Source: Cymbomonas tetramitiformis (taxonomy: Eukaryota; Chlorophyta; Pyramimonadophyceae; Pyramimonadales; Pyramimonadaceae). From it: DNA of 64,000 nucleotides. Positions 54,521 through 64,000 of this stretch are shown here, piece after piece. The stretch covers positions 1 to 64,000 of the forward strand of contig LGRX02035119.1 in the NCBI GenBank assembly GCA_001247695.2. Direction: 5' to 3'. Every line of letters starts with the position of its first letter. Positions within the stretch are counted from its first letter, which is position 1. The notes beneath the pieces were generated by a model. The model did not search any database. It was given only the letters and a program-made list of their open reading frames with translations, and was not told where the DNA came from. A program made the position numbers and the translations under genes.

Positions 54521-55650
54521 CTAAATATGGGCTTGCTCAGCATATTGCGTCGTATCGCCATCTGCCATAAACCTGCCCAAGCTGAAGGTAAACATACCAA
54601 TACCATCGTCTTCACCACCTTGTAACATTCTGGCTCTCACCAGAGGATTCTTAACCCCTAAACGGCGAACTGTTCCGATATCGGAACAGACACTCAAACT
54701 TGATTTCCTCAGCGGGAAATTAGTCAAATTCGCTTTTGAAGACAGTTCTGAAAAGCTCTCAATCAGCCACATGCAACTGTTTACTTGATCGCAGCTAAAT
54801 TATTTCCACGCTCGAAGTATTTACAGAGACGTACTCGATTTCAACTACAAAATAACGCGTCACGCGTAGGGCAGTCATAAACTAGTGTTACATCACCCTA
54901 AGGGTAACAAGTAGCCCTGACAACATGTATCGTACTTGGCGAGATTGTTACTTGAGGTCTAGGGTCAGAATTAGGGCTTCAACTGTCAAAACAACACGCG
55001 AGTTCATTAAAGGTTTCGTTGAAATTCACGTCGTTGATACTCCGGGTCATCCAATTTGAACGCCATCATGCAACCCGCCTTGAACGGACCTTTCCGACAC
55101 TATTTTCAAAAATGCATTCAGGCAAAAATTCACGTAGTTATCGCGAGAAACGAGGAATTTTCAAATACCGAAAATTCCGTCCGCCGTTTAGGGGTTAAAT
55201 ACCAGGACCCACATACACCTGCGGCCAATAGGTCCATGCTCCAGATGTCCAATCACATGCAGACGTCCAGCCTGACTCAATCGTTTGAAATAGCCTGCTC
55301 TGCTCTCTGTCATATCCGTCAAATAATAAGAGGGAACATGCACACATGCCACCACACGACTGGCCATAACTGCCAGTGGAAACGCTATATCCAGCGCAGC
55401 AAACCAGGGAGACGTTATCACTGCGTCACAGACACCACACTTCTCCTTCCAAGTGCGATAGTTGCCCTGCTGAAGTGCATCACGCGCCTCAGGCCAGCCC
55501 AACTGAGAGTTCCAATCATTGTTCATGAACCTCAAGTGCGACAACTGCTCCATCATCACCTCACTGACGACTCCAGTCCCCTGCCCATGGATCCCACACG
55601 CCAACAATGGACTTCCAGTCCACCTCTGTTGCCAAATATGTATTGTCAAC
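54521..55650 (-). pseudogene. Methyltransferase-like TE protein, split by MITE and frameshift
   Basis: On the minus strand, EVDWKSIVGVWDPWAG (about 55625-55578) is a motif I-like D-P-x-A-G. One base is lost or gained there, and the other frame continues with TGVVSEVMMEQ, then FMNNDWN, then CDAVITSPWFAALDIAFPLA (motif IV-like) and VHVPSYYLTD. Then GRRCMWVLVF is cut at the TTAA site 55195-55198. Beyond the inserted MITE the frame resumes at NPLVRARMLQGGEDDG and ends at 54521. The order D-P-x-A-G ... N-D ... S-P-x-F ... V-P matches a DNA methyltransferase fold. SPWF replaces SPPY/SPPW. I recall such proteins as repetitive in green algae, often near transposons, but no search was made. Confidence 0.45.
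54651..55198. mobile_element. piggyBac-like MITE with TTAA target duplication
   Basis: TTAA at 54651-54654 and 55195-55198 flank perfect 13-bp inverted ends CCCCTAAACGGCG (54655-54667) and CGCCGTTTAGGGG (55182-55194). TTAA duplication with a CCC-starting TIR is the piggyBac signature. The interior codes for nothing recognisable. It interrupts the methyltransferase-like pseudogene. Confidence 0.8.
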
Positions 55651-56096
55651 GTGTGCCTGAATTGTGTTCCCTTGCGTTGTGCGATTCCTTGTGCCTAGGC
55701 GTCTGTCTACCCATCCATTGCATGCTCGCATGCATGCTGTATAGTTATTATGTATCACTGCATCTGAAACTTCATTTGGTTTGCTGTGCAAGAATGACAC
55801 GGCTAGGAAAGAATACAGTATGAATTATCAGCTTTTGTGGTCGGTTCTTGCGTGGGCGCAACGTTAATATCAGTTGATAAAACGTTGACTGGTCAAAGAT
55901 TTATCCGAACATACCAACTAAAAACACTGTTGACTCAAACGGTTAGTAGTAGCGGTTTCTCAACGGTTAGTAGTATTTATTTCGCCAAATATGTGATATA
56001 TATATATATATATATGCAAATATACAAATATGTATTCATTATGTGGGAATTCGCGAATTCATGCAGTGTAATAAATGTGACTCGCTGAGTATGAAC
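55651..56096. other. Possible 5' part of the pseudogene, then AT repeat
   Basis: The minus strand from 55800 stays open into the pseudogene without known motifs. 55996-56016 is a (TA)n run. Confidence 0.4.
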
Positions 56097-56356
56097 CGAG
56101 TCGCTCAGTTCGCACTCAGATCACCCTAGTTCGCACTCAGTTCGCACTCAGATCACCCTCAGTTCGCACTCAGATCACCCTCGCTGCACTCGGCACCGAG
56201 ATTACCCTCGCTGCACCAGATCACCCTGCATCAGATCACCTCGCTCGCACTCAGATCACCCTCGCCCGCACTGGGCACTCGGCACCCCGCCTCTCACTCA
56301 GATCACCCTCAGTTCGCACTCAGTTCACCCTCAGTTTGCCCTCAGTTCACACTCAA
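56097..56356 (+). repeat. ~21-bp minisatellite (GTTCGCACTCAGATCACCCTC)
   Basis: About a dozen imperfect units of AGTTCGCACTCAGATCACCCT; some lack the first or last half. Confidence 0.9.
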
Positions 56357-56375
56357 TTGAGTCAGAATTGAGCCC

Positions 56376-58170
56376 TTATTTTTCTGTGAGTGCTGTGAAC
56401 TTGCGTCGCTCATTCTGAAGATAGTCGTCCGTGAATAGCAACGTGGCATCCTCCGATGGCCGGCTGCTGTCTTCGAAAATGTAATACACCGGCTTAGCGC
56501 TCGGTGTCTCCCGACAGCAGAGTACATGCGCTGTACCAATTTCCACGTTATGCTTGAGGAGAGCTACGCAGCGATGAACCCGTGTATCGAACCTTACCAC
56601 GCCCTCGTAGGCCAGCCCAATAGCCTCCTTCAGGTTCTTTGACTTGCCCTCCGTCTGTCCCCCCAGAGGGAGGTGCCAATCGTTATGGGCGCAAGCGATG
56701 GTCGTGTTGTATTGCCTCATCACGCTGGCAGAGATGCCATTGTGGCACGACAACCCTCGGCGGTCATAGCACCTACCCAGCTGAAACAGAACGGGGGCAT
56801 CCCTTCGTGCGCCATCCCTTCGTGTGTCAGCGTATCTCACCATGAATACTGTCAAAGAGGACACGTGCTGCAGCTTCGCGACATCATCACCGCTCAATCA
56901 ACCAGGTCTGCGACGAGCGAGGTGCTGGCTGGATTGCTGGCTGCCTCAACGGTTGACCAGTCCGAGCACTCCGAACTTGCGTCGGGAGTGGGCGACCTCA
57001 CTTGCCTCACCAGATTGCCACGAGTCGGTGTCTCCCGGCGTTCTGACGGTGCCTCTCGCGCTGAAGGCCCAGTGCCGGATGGACCAGCCCCAGCATCATA
57101 AGCTCTGGCCATTGCTGCTGCTGCTGCTGCTGCTGGAGGTTGTGGTGGTGGTGGCCTGCGCTCGCCGGGAGCATGAATGGCGTCGTACCCCAGTTCCATG
57201 GTGCTGGTGCACCGGAGCATTCTTCTACCTTCTTCCAGGTGCAGGTACTCATGTGCAGACGCGTTGTCAGTGAACACTTCAACACCCCCTTCACCATCGT
57301 CCACGGGGTAGAACTTGGCCGGCCCTTTCGCCGCCAACGTGACCAGCTCCAAAGGAGGTTTCAAGTGCCCACACCTCTGCCAGAACTTGTGTAGGTCTTC
57401 CCTCAAAGTATCCATGTCAACCCGCTGTAGGTATCTGAGAAGCTGGTACTTCCACGTGCCAGAACTCTCGTACCAGTGAGGAAACTGAAGCTCCTCCACC
57501 AGCTCCCGGCTGTTGTCGACCCCACCATGGTCCAGAGTGGCCTCCATCAGATCAATATGCTGTTTCACCGCTTCCGGTTGCACACAGAAGACATGCTGAC
57601 TCAGATCCCACATGAGGATGCCAGCCACCTCACCACTGGGATACTTCTGAAGCATCTCGACCTCCTGTTGCAGTCTTCTCAGCTTGGAGCGATCTGTTGT
57701 CATCCCAGTGTTCTTGGGCTAGATGACACTTTTCCCCGTGGGTGGTATGTAAGTAGTGTAGTCACCCATGAACGCCCAGCTGTCATCATCTGTGACGTGC
57801 TGCGATAACTTCTGGTCGATTCCCAGCCAGTCTGGCCATCTCAGCTGGGCCTCCACCACCCACATTTGCTTGCCGCATCTGGCAAACTCCACACGGACAT
57901 GGTCTAGAGAAGGTGCTTCATCCGGGTCTGCGCGGATAATGTGACACAGCGGTGCGATGTCAGTCTTGTCCCGGTACCGCCGCTGGTTCTTCCAGGTGTA
58001 TCTACAACTGCTGACGTCACAAGGATCGTCCCACGGCTTCACCCTGCAACCCAACCAAGGAACCAGACTGCTGCTGGAGAGGGCACGCTGTGACTGCGCC
58101 AGGAAGTCCATTGACAGCCGTGGCATCTGGCTGAAACCCGTGACTGCCGCTGGACGACTTTCTTTGCCTG
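56376..58170 (-). CDS. Unrecognised minus-strand gene in two frame blocks
   Basis: 58170-57722 and 57718-56894 are in the same frame, separated only by a TAG (57719-57721). The first block has RVEFARCGKQMWVVEAQLRW and ends DYTTYIPPTGKSVI. The second has SKLRRLQQEVEMLQKYPSGE (coiled coil), HVFCVQPEAVKQHIDLMEAT, a polyalanine run from (CTG)n at 57113-57133, and a serine/proline-rich end. A third block in another frame (about 56840-56376, HNDWHLPLGGQTEGKSKNLK, then YYIFEDSSRPSEDATLLFTD) may follow after an intron near 56890. No domain is recognised. The TAG could be a nonsense mutation or lie in an unrecognised intron. It may be a host gene or a TE product. Confidence 0.35.
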
Positions 58171-58173
58171 CGT

Positions 58174-58222
58174 GCATATATATATATATATATATCAACT
58201 ATATATATATATATATATATTC
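58174..58222 (+). repeat. (AT)n microsatellite pair
   Basis: Two AT runs are separated by CAACT. Confidence 0.9.
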
Positions 58223-58770
58223 ACACTTTCTTTCAAGGTGAACTGAAAAATAAAAGTAGCCGAGCACTTTGGAAATCCATGTGTGTATCACAGCAGTCAC
58301 AGCACCGTTCGCCCCATGAGGCGGAGGAACGCTGACGGAATTGCGTAGCTGTGAAGAATTTTATGATGCAATTGCAGATCGGGATGGGTCAACGAAGAAC
58401 GAGTAAGCAGTCACGCAACGGCAGCGGCAATGGTGTCCGCGATGTCGATGGGTTCACCGTCTGCTGCCGGCGACGTTCATTGCGGTCACTGTGTCGCTGT
58501 CTCTCACGCGATGTGACGCAGCCGTCACATGCAGTCATCATGGGTCATCTGACAAGTTCCCAGCGCCCGTACCCTGTCCCTTACACCATTAATAATATAT
58601 AATTAATAATATAAATAAATAATGGCACATACATATATACATATACAACATTGTATAATTTATATACACAAGCACTTCTCAGGCGCCTCACGAGAGTGTG
58701 GTATTTATATTGGTATCTTAATATCTTTATACTTTTATATTAACTTAACCCCTGCTCTTTATAAGGACGA
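58223..58770. other. No recognisable gene
   Basis: Ordinary intergenic sequence, becoming AT-rich after 58590. Confidence 0.45.
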
Positions 58771-58779
58771 ACCCGGACA

Positions 58780-58970
58780 AATTCCCCAACTCCTTGAGTT
58801 GGTGGTCCTGTTCATCACACAATTGTCAATTACAATTATAATTACAATTCCCCAACTCCTTGAGTTGGTGGTCCTGTTCATCACACAATTACAATTGTAA
58901 ATTGTCAATTGCAATTGCAATTACAATTACAACTACAATTACAATTACAACTACAATTACACAATTAAAT
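58780..58970 (+). repeat. Direct duplication and CAATTA simple repeat
   Basis: CCCCAACTCCTTGAGTTGGT followed by GGTCCTGTTCATCACACAAT occurs at 58780 and 58850. CAATTA/CAACTA triplet-like repeats follow to 58970. Confidence 0.85.
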
Positions 58971-59231
58971 CAAAGCGCGCATCGCGACGCCCCACCCACC
59001 CACACCACACACAAACCACCCCGCGCCATCTTGCCCGTTTGATTCGTTTTTTAATGGGACGTCGAGATGTCTCATCATGCAGTCGCGTGGAGGTCATCAC
59101 GCGCGAATCGTGACGGCGCTATCATTTCGCGTCGCCCGTCCGATTCGGATTTGGATGCGATTCGTTTCCGAAACGCGATTGGCCAGTCGATGGTACCACG
59201 GTGAAAATACCGTTATTTATACCACACGGAA

Positions 59232-59362
59232 GTCGAGCACCGTTGGGCGAGATTAGTACTCTGGTCGGGGACGACAGGGACGGCGCATTTATTCGTTTCT
59301 GAGGTTGAAGCACCGTTGGGCGAGATTAGTACTCTGGTCGGGGACGGCAGGGACAGCGCAGT
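59232..59362 (+). repeat. 72-bp-spaced direct repeat
   Basis: AGCACCGTTGGGCGAGATTA followed by GTACTCTGGTCGGGGACG occurs at 59236 and 59308. Confidence 0.85.
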
Positions 59363-59543
59363 CGAGCCTCCCCTATTTATTATTTGTGATTAGTGTCTCA
59401 ACATGCAGTCGTGTGACACTCTTGGAATGTTCGCTGCGATGATCATACATAAACATCATGACAGCATGGCAGCATGACAGCATGACAGCATATCATCATG
59501 ACATCGTGTCATAGTGTCATCATATCATCATCTCAACATGGCA

Positions 59544-60964
59544 TCATGTCATATCACCACCAGATGCGGTGAGGTTCATGTAGATGAAGTCAAACCCATG
59601 AACTCGAGAAGGATACAGGTAGAAATTCTTCTCGTCCGCGTCTGCAGCTAAGAGCTCACATGCAAGCTTCAAGAAAAGGAACGGATAGGTCGGAAGGGAG
59701 TGCGCAAAGGTGTCCTTGTTCTTGAAGGCACGAGCTCTCAGCAGATTGGGGACTGAGACCTCAAGCACTTGCAGGTGGGTGGCATTGCGGTCGATTATGC
59801 GGCGGTCCTCACGATGGCCACATTCGTCTGATTGCATGGTGGGCATGATGCCCGGGATCGTGCTAGCACCCCGAAAGAACATGATGTGCTCGCCATGGGT
59901 AAAGTTGCGGACCGCGTTGCAAAAGTCCTTCAACCCAAGGCCTTCCCACTCATGCTTGGCCACGTCCGCAATGAGGTCGCGCATGTCAATGGTGAAGGCA
60001 TTCTCAAATAGGAAGCGGTCGCGAATGATCCTTTCCTTCAGGTTTTCCGGAACATGGCTGGAAAAACACATCAGTTTGTAAGAAGAGATATGAATTAACC
60101 TTGATTAGTGTGAGCCAAGTTCAGGCATACACACAGATAACTCAGCAGGTGAGAGGGCACACAGGAAATAGTGGGGAAAGAAACTTACGAGATAACTTTG
60201 TCCAGATAATTACGGCGAACATGCTCGACATCTTTCAGGGACAATACCGCGTCAAGGCCACCAGGCTTGTCAATCTTGATTGCCGCCGCAGTCAAAGACC
60301 GCATGTTGTCTCCACAAACAATAGATATAGGAAGATCGATGCCAAAGGCGACCTTGGCATATTTGATCAAGGCCTTCAAGGACACCTCATAGGAGAAGCT
60401 GGACTCACTCTTGGCAATCACATACATGTATAAGTAAAACGTTTGACGCGGGTTGTTTCTGGTATCGTTGATGTCCTTCCAGAGATGGGGCTTCTCAAAG
60501 GTGACGCCGTCAGTGCCCAAGTCGATAAGGATGTATTCGCCTTGCTGTTTCCCAAAAGAGGCGTCCGCCTTGACAGTGAAGATGTTGTGCGGAGCATGTG
60601 AGGAATGCTCTCTTCGGATATTTTCGCCCAGTATCAAGTTGGTCATGGCAATCACCGGACCATATTTGTCGCACCTGTACCACAGTATCAAGCAGTAACA
60701 GTGAGACATGCAGCAACAACCAGGAACGCGGAGGCAACGAGAGTAAGAGAAAAGATTAAGAGTAGGAACTGAAAACAATTTCAAATGATAGGTTAAGATG
60801 CTTGTGTCTCAGTAAAAGATAGACAAAGGCAAGTTAGGTGTGATGCATATAGTGGACAGTTTTGTAGAGATCGACGGAAATTACCGTTCATAGCTGACAA
60901 CAAACGCATCGCATTTATCGCGTTTCGACGCCCAGGCAGCAAACGCTTCTCGCTCCGTAGGCAT
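59544..60964 (-). CDS. MULE-like transposase, three exons, intact
   Basis: Exons are 60964-60885, 60674-60189 and 60057-59544. Their phases agree (donors CG|GTAATT and TC|GTAAGT; acceptors GTACAG and TTCCAG), giving 359 residues with no internal stop. Residues 50-170 look like the RNase H-fold core of a Mutator-like transposase: NIFTVKADASFG and YILIDLGTDGVTFEKP (first acidic region), TFYLYMYVIAKS, then GIDLPISIVCGDNMRSLTAA (second acidic region). The last exon has KDFCNAVRNFTHGEHIMFFR. No SWIM or other zinc finger is present, and the protein is about half the usual length, so it could be a shortened or domesticated relative. Its upstream flank (60957-61085) is repeated at 61465-61580. Confidence 0.6.
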
Positions 60965-61815
60965 AATTCGAGATACGAATCAGGTCAACCCAGGCGAAGT
61001 CCAGTACTAAGCAGTGGGCGCATGTAGACCCCAAAACGCCCAGCCTGAACGAAAGCGCCCGGTATAAATCAAATGTTGAACGCGTCACTGATTGGCGGTT
61101 ACGCGCGAACGGTCGGAAAAATCTGACGTAGGCTGCTGAGATCGTCACACTATAAAGTGACTGAGAACTTTTGTCGACCCATTTGGGACAATATTCTAGG
61201 TATAAGTCAGATGTCGAACGCGTCACTGATTGGCGGTTACGCGCGAACGGTCCGAAAAATCTGACGTAGGACTGCTGAGATCATGAGACGGAGATCGGTC
61301 TGAGGGAGATCGGTCACTGAGATGTGTCACTGTAGGAAGCTGAGATCGGTCACTGAGATCGTCATACTGAGAACTATGAACTGGTGTTCGGACGAATCTT
61401 TTTGCGACACGACAAATTAAAGACCCTGCGACAAAAAATGAAAATCGAGTTTGAAATTGCATATTCGGCATATTTGAGATATGAATCAGCTGAACCCAGG
61501 CGAAGTACAGTACTAACCAGTGGGCGCATGTAGACCCCAAAACGCCCAGCCTGAAAGCGCCCGGTATAAATCAGATGTTGAACGCGTCATTGATTGGCGG
61601 TTACGCGCGCACGGTCCGAAAAATCTGGCGTAGGACTGCTGAGATCATGAGACGGAGATCGTTTGCGACGAAAACGTTTGGGACGAAATCCAACTTAGAT
61701 ATTCCGCCACGATTCCGCCTATATTCGAGGTATAAATCATATGTTTAACGCTTCACTGATTGGCGGTTACGCGCGAACGGTCCGAAAAATCTGACGTAGG
61801 ACTGCTGACGTGAGA
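60957..61815. repeat. Interspersed direct repeats upstream of the MULE-like gene
   Basis: GGTATAAATCAGATGTTGAA followed by CGCGTCACTGATTGGCGGTT and ACGCGCGAACGGTCCGAAAA recurs at about 61053, 61199, 61564 and 61730. A longer unit (CAACCCAGGCGAAGTCCAGT to CGCCCAGCCTGA) occurs at 60985 and 61495. CGACACGACAAATTAAA recurs at 61407 and 61994. Confidence 0.8.
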
Positions 61816-62164
61816 AAAATGGTTTCGAAAAATTCAACGCGATAAAATTTGATGGACCGCCTTGGCAGTGTGGCATGTCCCGATGTCACTTTTCCCCAGA
61901 AAACCCGTTTCGCTCCTATAAGGGAAACGAAATGAAAAACAGTTTTTTTTCCAAAAAGCTGCGAAGCGTCGTTAATATAAACAAATCATTTTGCGACACG
62001 ACAAATTAAAAGACCTTGCGACAAATAAGAGAGTAACCCAATACAGACGGCGGCCCCATAACAATGAACAAGCTCATAGCAAAAAATGGAGAGACAGACA
62101 GCATAGAACAATGTCTAAAATGGCACAACAAATCCAAGGAATGGTGGATTCACCTTAATAGCCC

Positions 62165-63721
62165 ATGGCATGCAGCTCACTTACTCTCTCTAGAGGAAAG
62201 GGGATGCCAGAAGGTGGTCTCAACTTAGGCCATAACGTCAAAGATAACATTTGGCATATAGGTTCGCCTCACCTACTAAACAGGAACGATGTAAATGCCT
62301 ATCTCAAACGACACCTTTCATTCAGCTCACTGGAAGTTAAGAAAATCACGAAATCCAGCACAGATGATCACATGACCTGCTGGGATATCCTTCTACAACC
62401 CCATATGCCTGCTAAATTCTGGAACCTGTACGGATCTGAGATGCATTCGGAAAAAATAGACTGCACAGCCCATTTATTCCAATACGCTACAGGCTGGGTG
62501 TCTTACACTGAAAGACTACATAGCACACTCGAAATGGAAAATGGTTCGAAAGCAGCTAGAAACGGCGGCACTGGCCTCAAGGAAATGCACCCTGACGCGA
62601 CATGGGATACCCTGCACAAATTGGCACATCAGGCGGCAAGTGACGCCTTTGGCACCAAGAATCTGAACAAAACTGGGAGGTCCGAAAAACCATCAGCAGT
62701 ATCTAACTATATATACAAATGGCTAAACACAGTACGCCGCACCATCAAATATTTGGACACAAGAACTCATGTTAGTAACATTCCAAAGCAAGCCAAAAAG
62801 GCTGCCCGCACACTACCGTTTGCCTCGCTCCAACCCAAACACAATAAAGCAGCAGCCACATGGAGATTACGATTGCATGAAAATTATGTAATAATCAGAA
62901 ATGCTTTTCAAAAAAGCAGAGACACAGACATTGAACGACGCAAACTTCGAGAAAAGGAAGCCCTGCAGCATCTCTTCTCAACAAACCTTTCGAGGTTTCT
63001 AGACACAGTCATGGGAAAGATGAAACCTACTGAAAAAGGTGCAGCCGCAACCCCAGGTAGTGATGGAAATATACCTGAGACAAAATCAGAAAGACTAAAC
63101 ACAACACTAGATGAATACAAAAATAAAAAATTATTTTCTACTAACCCGAATGCGCCAGATGAACTCCCACAGTGGCTCACTGACATTCTCAAGGATAGCC
63201 CTAAAATCCCCGATACGGCCGCCGCAAGACTATTGGCAGAAATCACGCACAAAGAACTTCAACAAGCATACTCGGACTGCGGTATCTCTACAGCACCAGG
63301 ACCCTCAGGGATGAGATACTCGCAGTGGATCAAGGGCCCAAAGAATTTTCAAGAAGTTACTGTCTCACTTTTTAACCACATTCTTATAACTGGGAGATTT
63401 CCTAAGAGTGCAAAATCTGGAGTCATCCTTCCAATCCCTAAAAACCCCTCTGCACCATGTACCATAGATAATTCCAGACCCCTCACAATGTTGGAAACGG
63501 GTCTTAAACTATTTAATACAATAATTGCTAACCGTCTCAAAACAATACTCAACACCCACTCCATTCTCTTTCCCATTCAAGATGCCTTTCTTCCGAATAA
63601 AAACATAGATGACTCGCTCCAAATTTTGAATGAAGTAATTTCGGATGCCAATAGATACGACAAAGACCTCCACGTAGTTTACCTGGAAGGATACAATTTC
63701 AGAATTCCAAGTTTGACCTGA
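62165..63721 (+). CDS. Non-LTR retrotransposon reverse transcriptase, 3'-truncated
   Basis: This frame has 518 codons. The first 330 residues are a charged linker without a visible endonuclease. From about 385 the start of a non-LTR reverse transcriptase appears: AYSDCGISTAPGPSGMRYSQ (fingers), SGVILPIPKNPSAPCTIDNSRPLTML (cut here into SGVILPIPK and DNSRPLTML), NTIIANRLKTIL and FPIQDAFLPNKNIDDSLQIL. The motif A region begins LHVVYLEG, with E where D is expected, and the frame then ends, so motif A is damaged and the YxDD box is absent. The frame may start before 62165, because sense-like codons are present upstream from about 62063. Confidence 0.7.
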   Translation: MACSSLTLSRGKGMPEGGLNLGHNVKDNIWHIGSPHLLNRNDVNAYLKRHLSFSSLEVKKITKSSTDDHMTCWDILLQPHMPAKFWNLYGSEMHSEKIDCTAHLFQYATGWVSYTERLHSTLEMENGSKAARNGGTGLKEMHPDATWDTLHKLAHQAASDAFGTKNLNKTGRSEKPSAVSNYIYKWLNTVRRTIKYLDTRTHVSNIPKQAKKAARTLPFASLQPKHNKAAATWRLRLHENYVIIRNAFQKSRDTDIERRKLREKEALQHLFSTNLSRFLDTVMGKMKPTEKGAAATPGSDGNIPETKSERLNTTLDEYKNKKLFSTNPNAPDELPQWLTDILKDSPKIPDTAAARLLAEITHKELQQAYSDCGISTAPGPSGMRYSQWIKGPKNFQEVTVSLFNHILITGRFPKSAKSGVILPIPKNPSAPCTIDNSRPLTMLETGLKLFNTIIANRLKTILNTHSILFPIQDAFLPNKNIDDSLQILNEVISDANRYDKDLHVVYLEGYNFRIPSLT

Positions 63722-63841
63722 GGAAACCCGCTAGGGTTTTACACTTTTTGTTGATATTTTTTCGTAGAAGAAAAGTAGAGAGGATACCGAGGTATTTTAC
63801 TCGAACTTTTCCGGTTTGCTGCTGTGATATGCACCCTGTTA

Positions 63842-63863
63842 GCCTGCGGCGAAAGCCGCAGGC
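63842..63863. repeat. GCCTGCGGC-GAAA-GCCGCAGGC hairpin
   Basis: A perfect 9-bp stem encloses a GAAA tetraloop. No gene context is clear. Confidence 0.7.
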
Positions 63864-63911
63864 AGTGAAGGCGAAAAATAATTGAATAACAGCTTAAAAG
63901 CACTGCTGGAA

Positions 63912-63947
63912 AAGCACCCCTTTGGGGTGCTTGGAAGGCAGCGCTAG
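63912..63947 (+). mobile_element. Candidate Helitron 3' terminus
   Basis: AAGCACCCC-TTT-GGGGTGCTT is a perfect 9-bp hairpin. Eleven bases later stands CTAG followed by T. A short GC hairpin about 10-12 nt before CTRR, inserted ahead of T, is the Helitron 3' end rule. The matching TC 5' end was not located. Confidence 0.4.
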
Positions 63948-64000
63948 TCACACATAAACACAAGAGCAAACTAACGAAAAAATAAAGGTGCTAATTCCTT

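Noticed and set aside
55188..55830. Plus-strand frame of 255 codons
   Set aside because: It is antisense to the methyltransferase-like pseudogene, whose motifs are on the minus strand.

Overview
The window is eukaryotic nuclear DNA from a repeat-rich genome. Coding stretches are broken by canonical GT-AG introns in consistent phase. Host genes are sparse and most recognisable proteins belong to mobile elements. The element set (Helitron-type helicase, chromodomain Ty3 elements, a retroelement carrying a cytosine methyltransferase domain, DUF7869-like and MULE-like transposase genes) and one pair of TTTTAGGG units are compatible with an alga or other protist, possibly of the green lineage. The species cannot be fixed from sequence alone.

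Host genes, rebuilt by joining exons in phase: (1) a 7-exon, 706-codon gene of unknown function at 3254-6700 (+); (2) a GC-rich, partly resolved multi-exon gene at about 17.8-21.1 kb (+) with minisatellites in its introns; (3) a 77-residue two-exon Brawnin/UQCC6-like mitochondrial protein at 24968-25369 (-); (4) a nine-exon J-domain coiled-coil protein at 25756-30298 (+), divergent from (3) across 386 bp. Less certain are an acidic NLS protein at 15.8-16.6 kb (-), a small two-TM protein at 48.9 kb, and a two-frame-block gene at 56.4-58.2 kb (-).

Mobile DNA: Helitron helicase tail (1-725); degraded CACTA/DUF4216-like fragment (9.35-10.06 kb) inside a field of GTGTGGAC-type octamers; Ty3 chromodomain integrase with an intron and a frameshift (12.4-13.7 kb); a two-exon DUF7869-like gene (32.7-35.05 kb); a roughly 4.94 kb element with 92-bp terminal inverted repeats (35365-40307) carrying a 320-residue methyltransferase-like protein and a nested element with 182-bp satellite; a truncated retroelement with integrase GPY/F, chromodomain and cytosine methyltransferase (41.6-43.3 kb); gag fragments (51.9-54.3 kb); a TTAA-flanked piggyBac-like MITE inside a second methyltransferase-like pseudogene (54.5-55.65 kb); an apparently intact three-exon MULE-like transposase (59.5-60.96 kb); and a 3'-truncated non-LTR reverse transcriptase (62.2-63.7 kb).

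The strongest theme is that three unrelated methyltransferase-like proteins sit in or beside mobile elements within 20 kb, and each departs from the classical catalytic motif IV (PPR instead of PPC; APPT; SPWF). The TIR element at 35.4-40.3 kb is the best candidate for an undescribed system.
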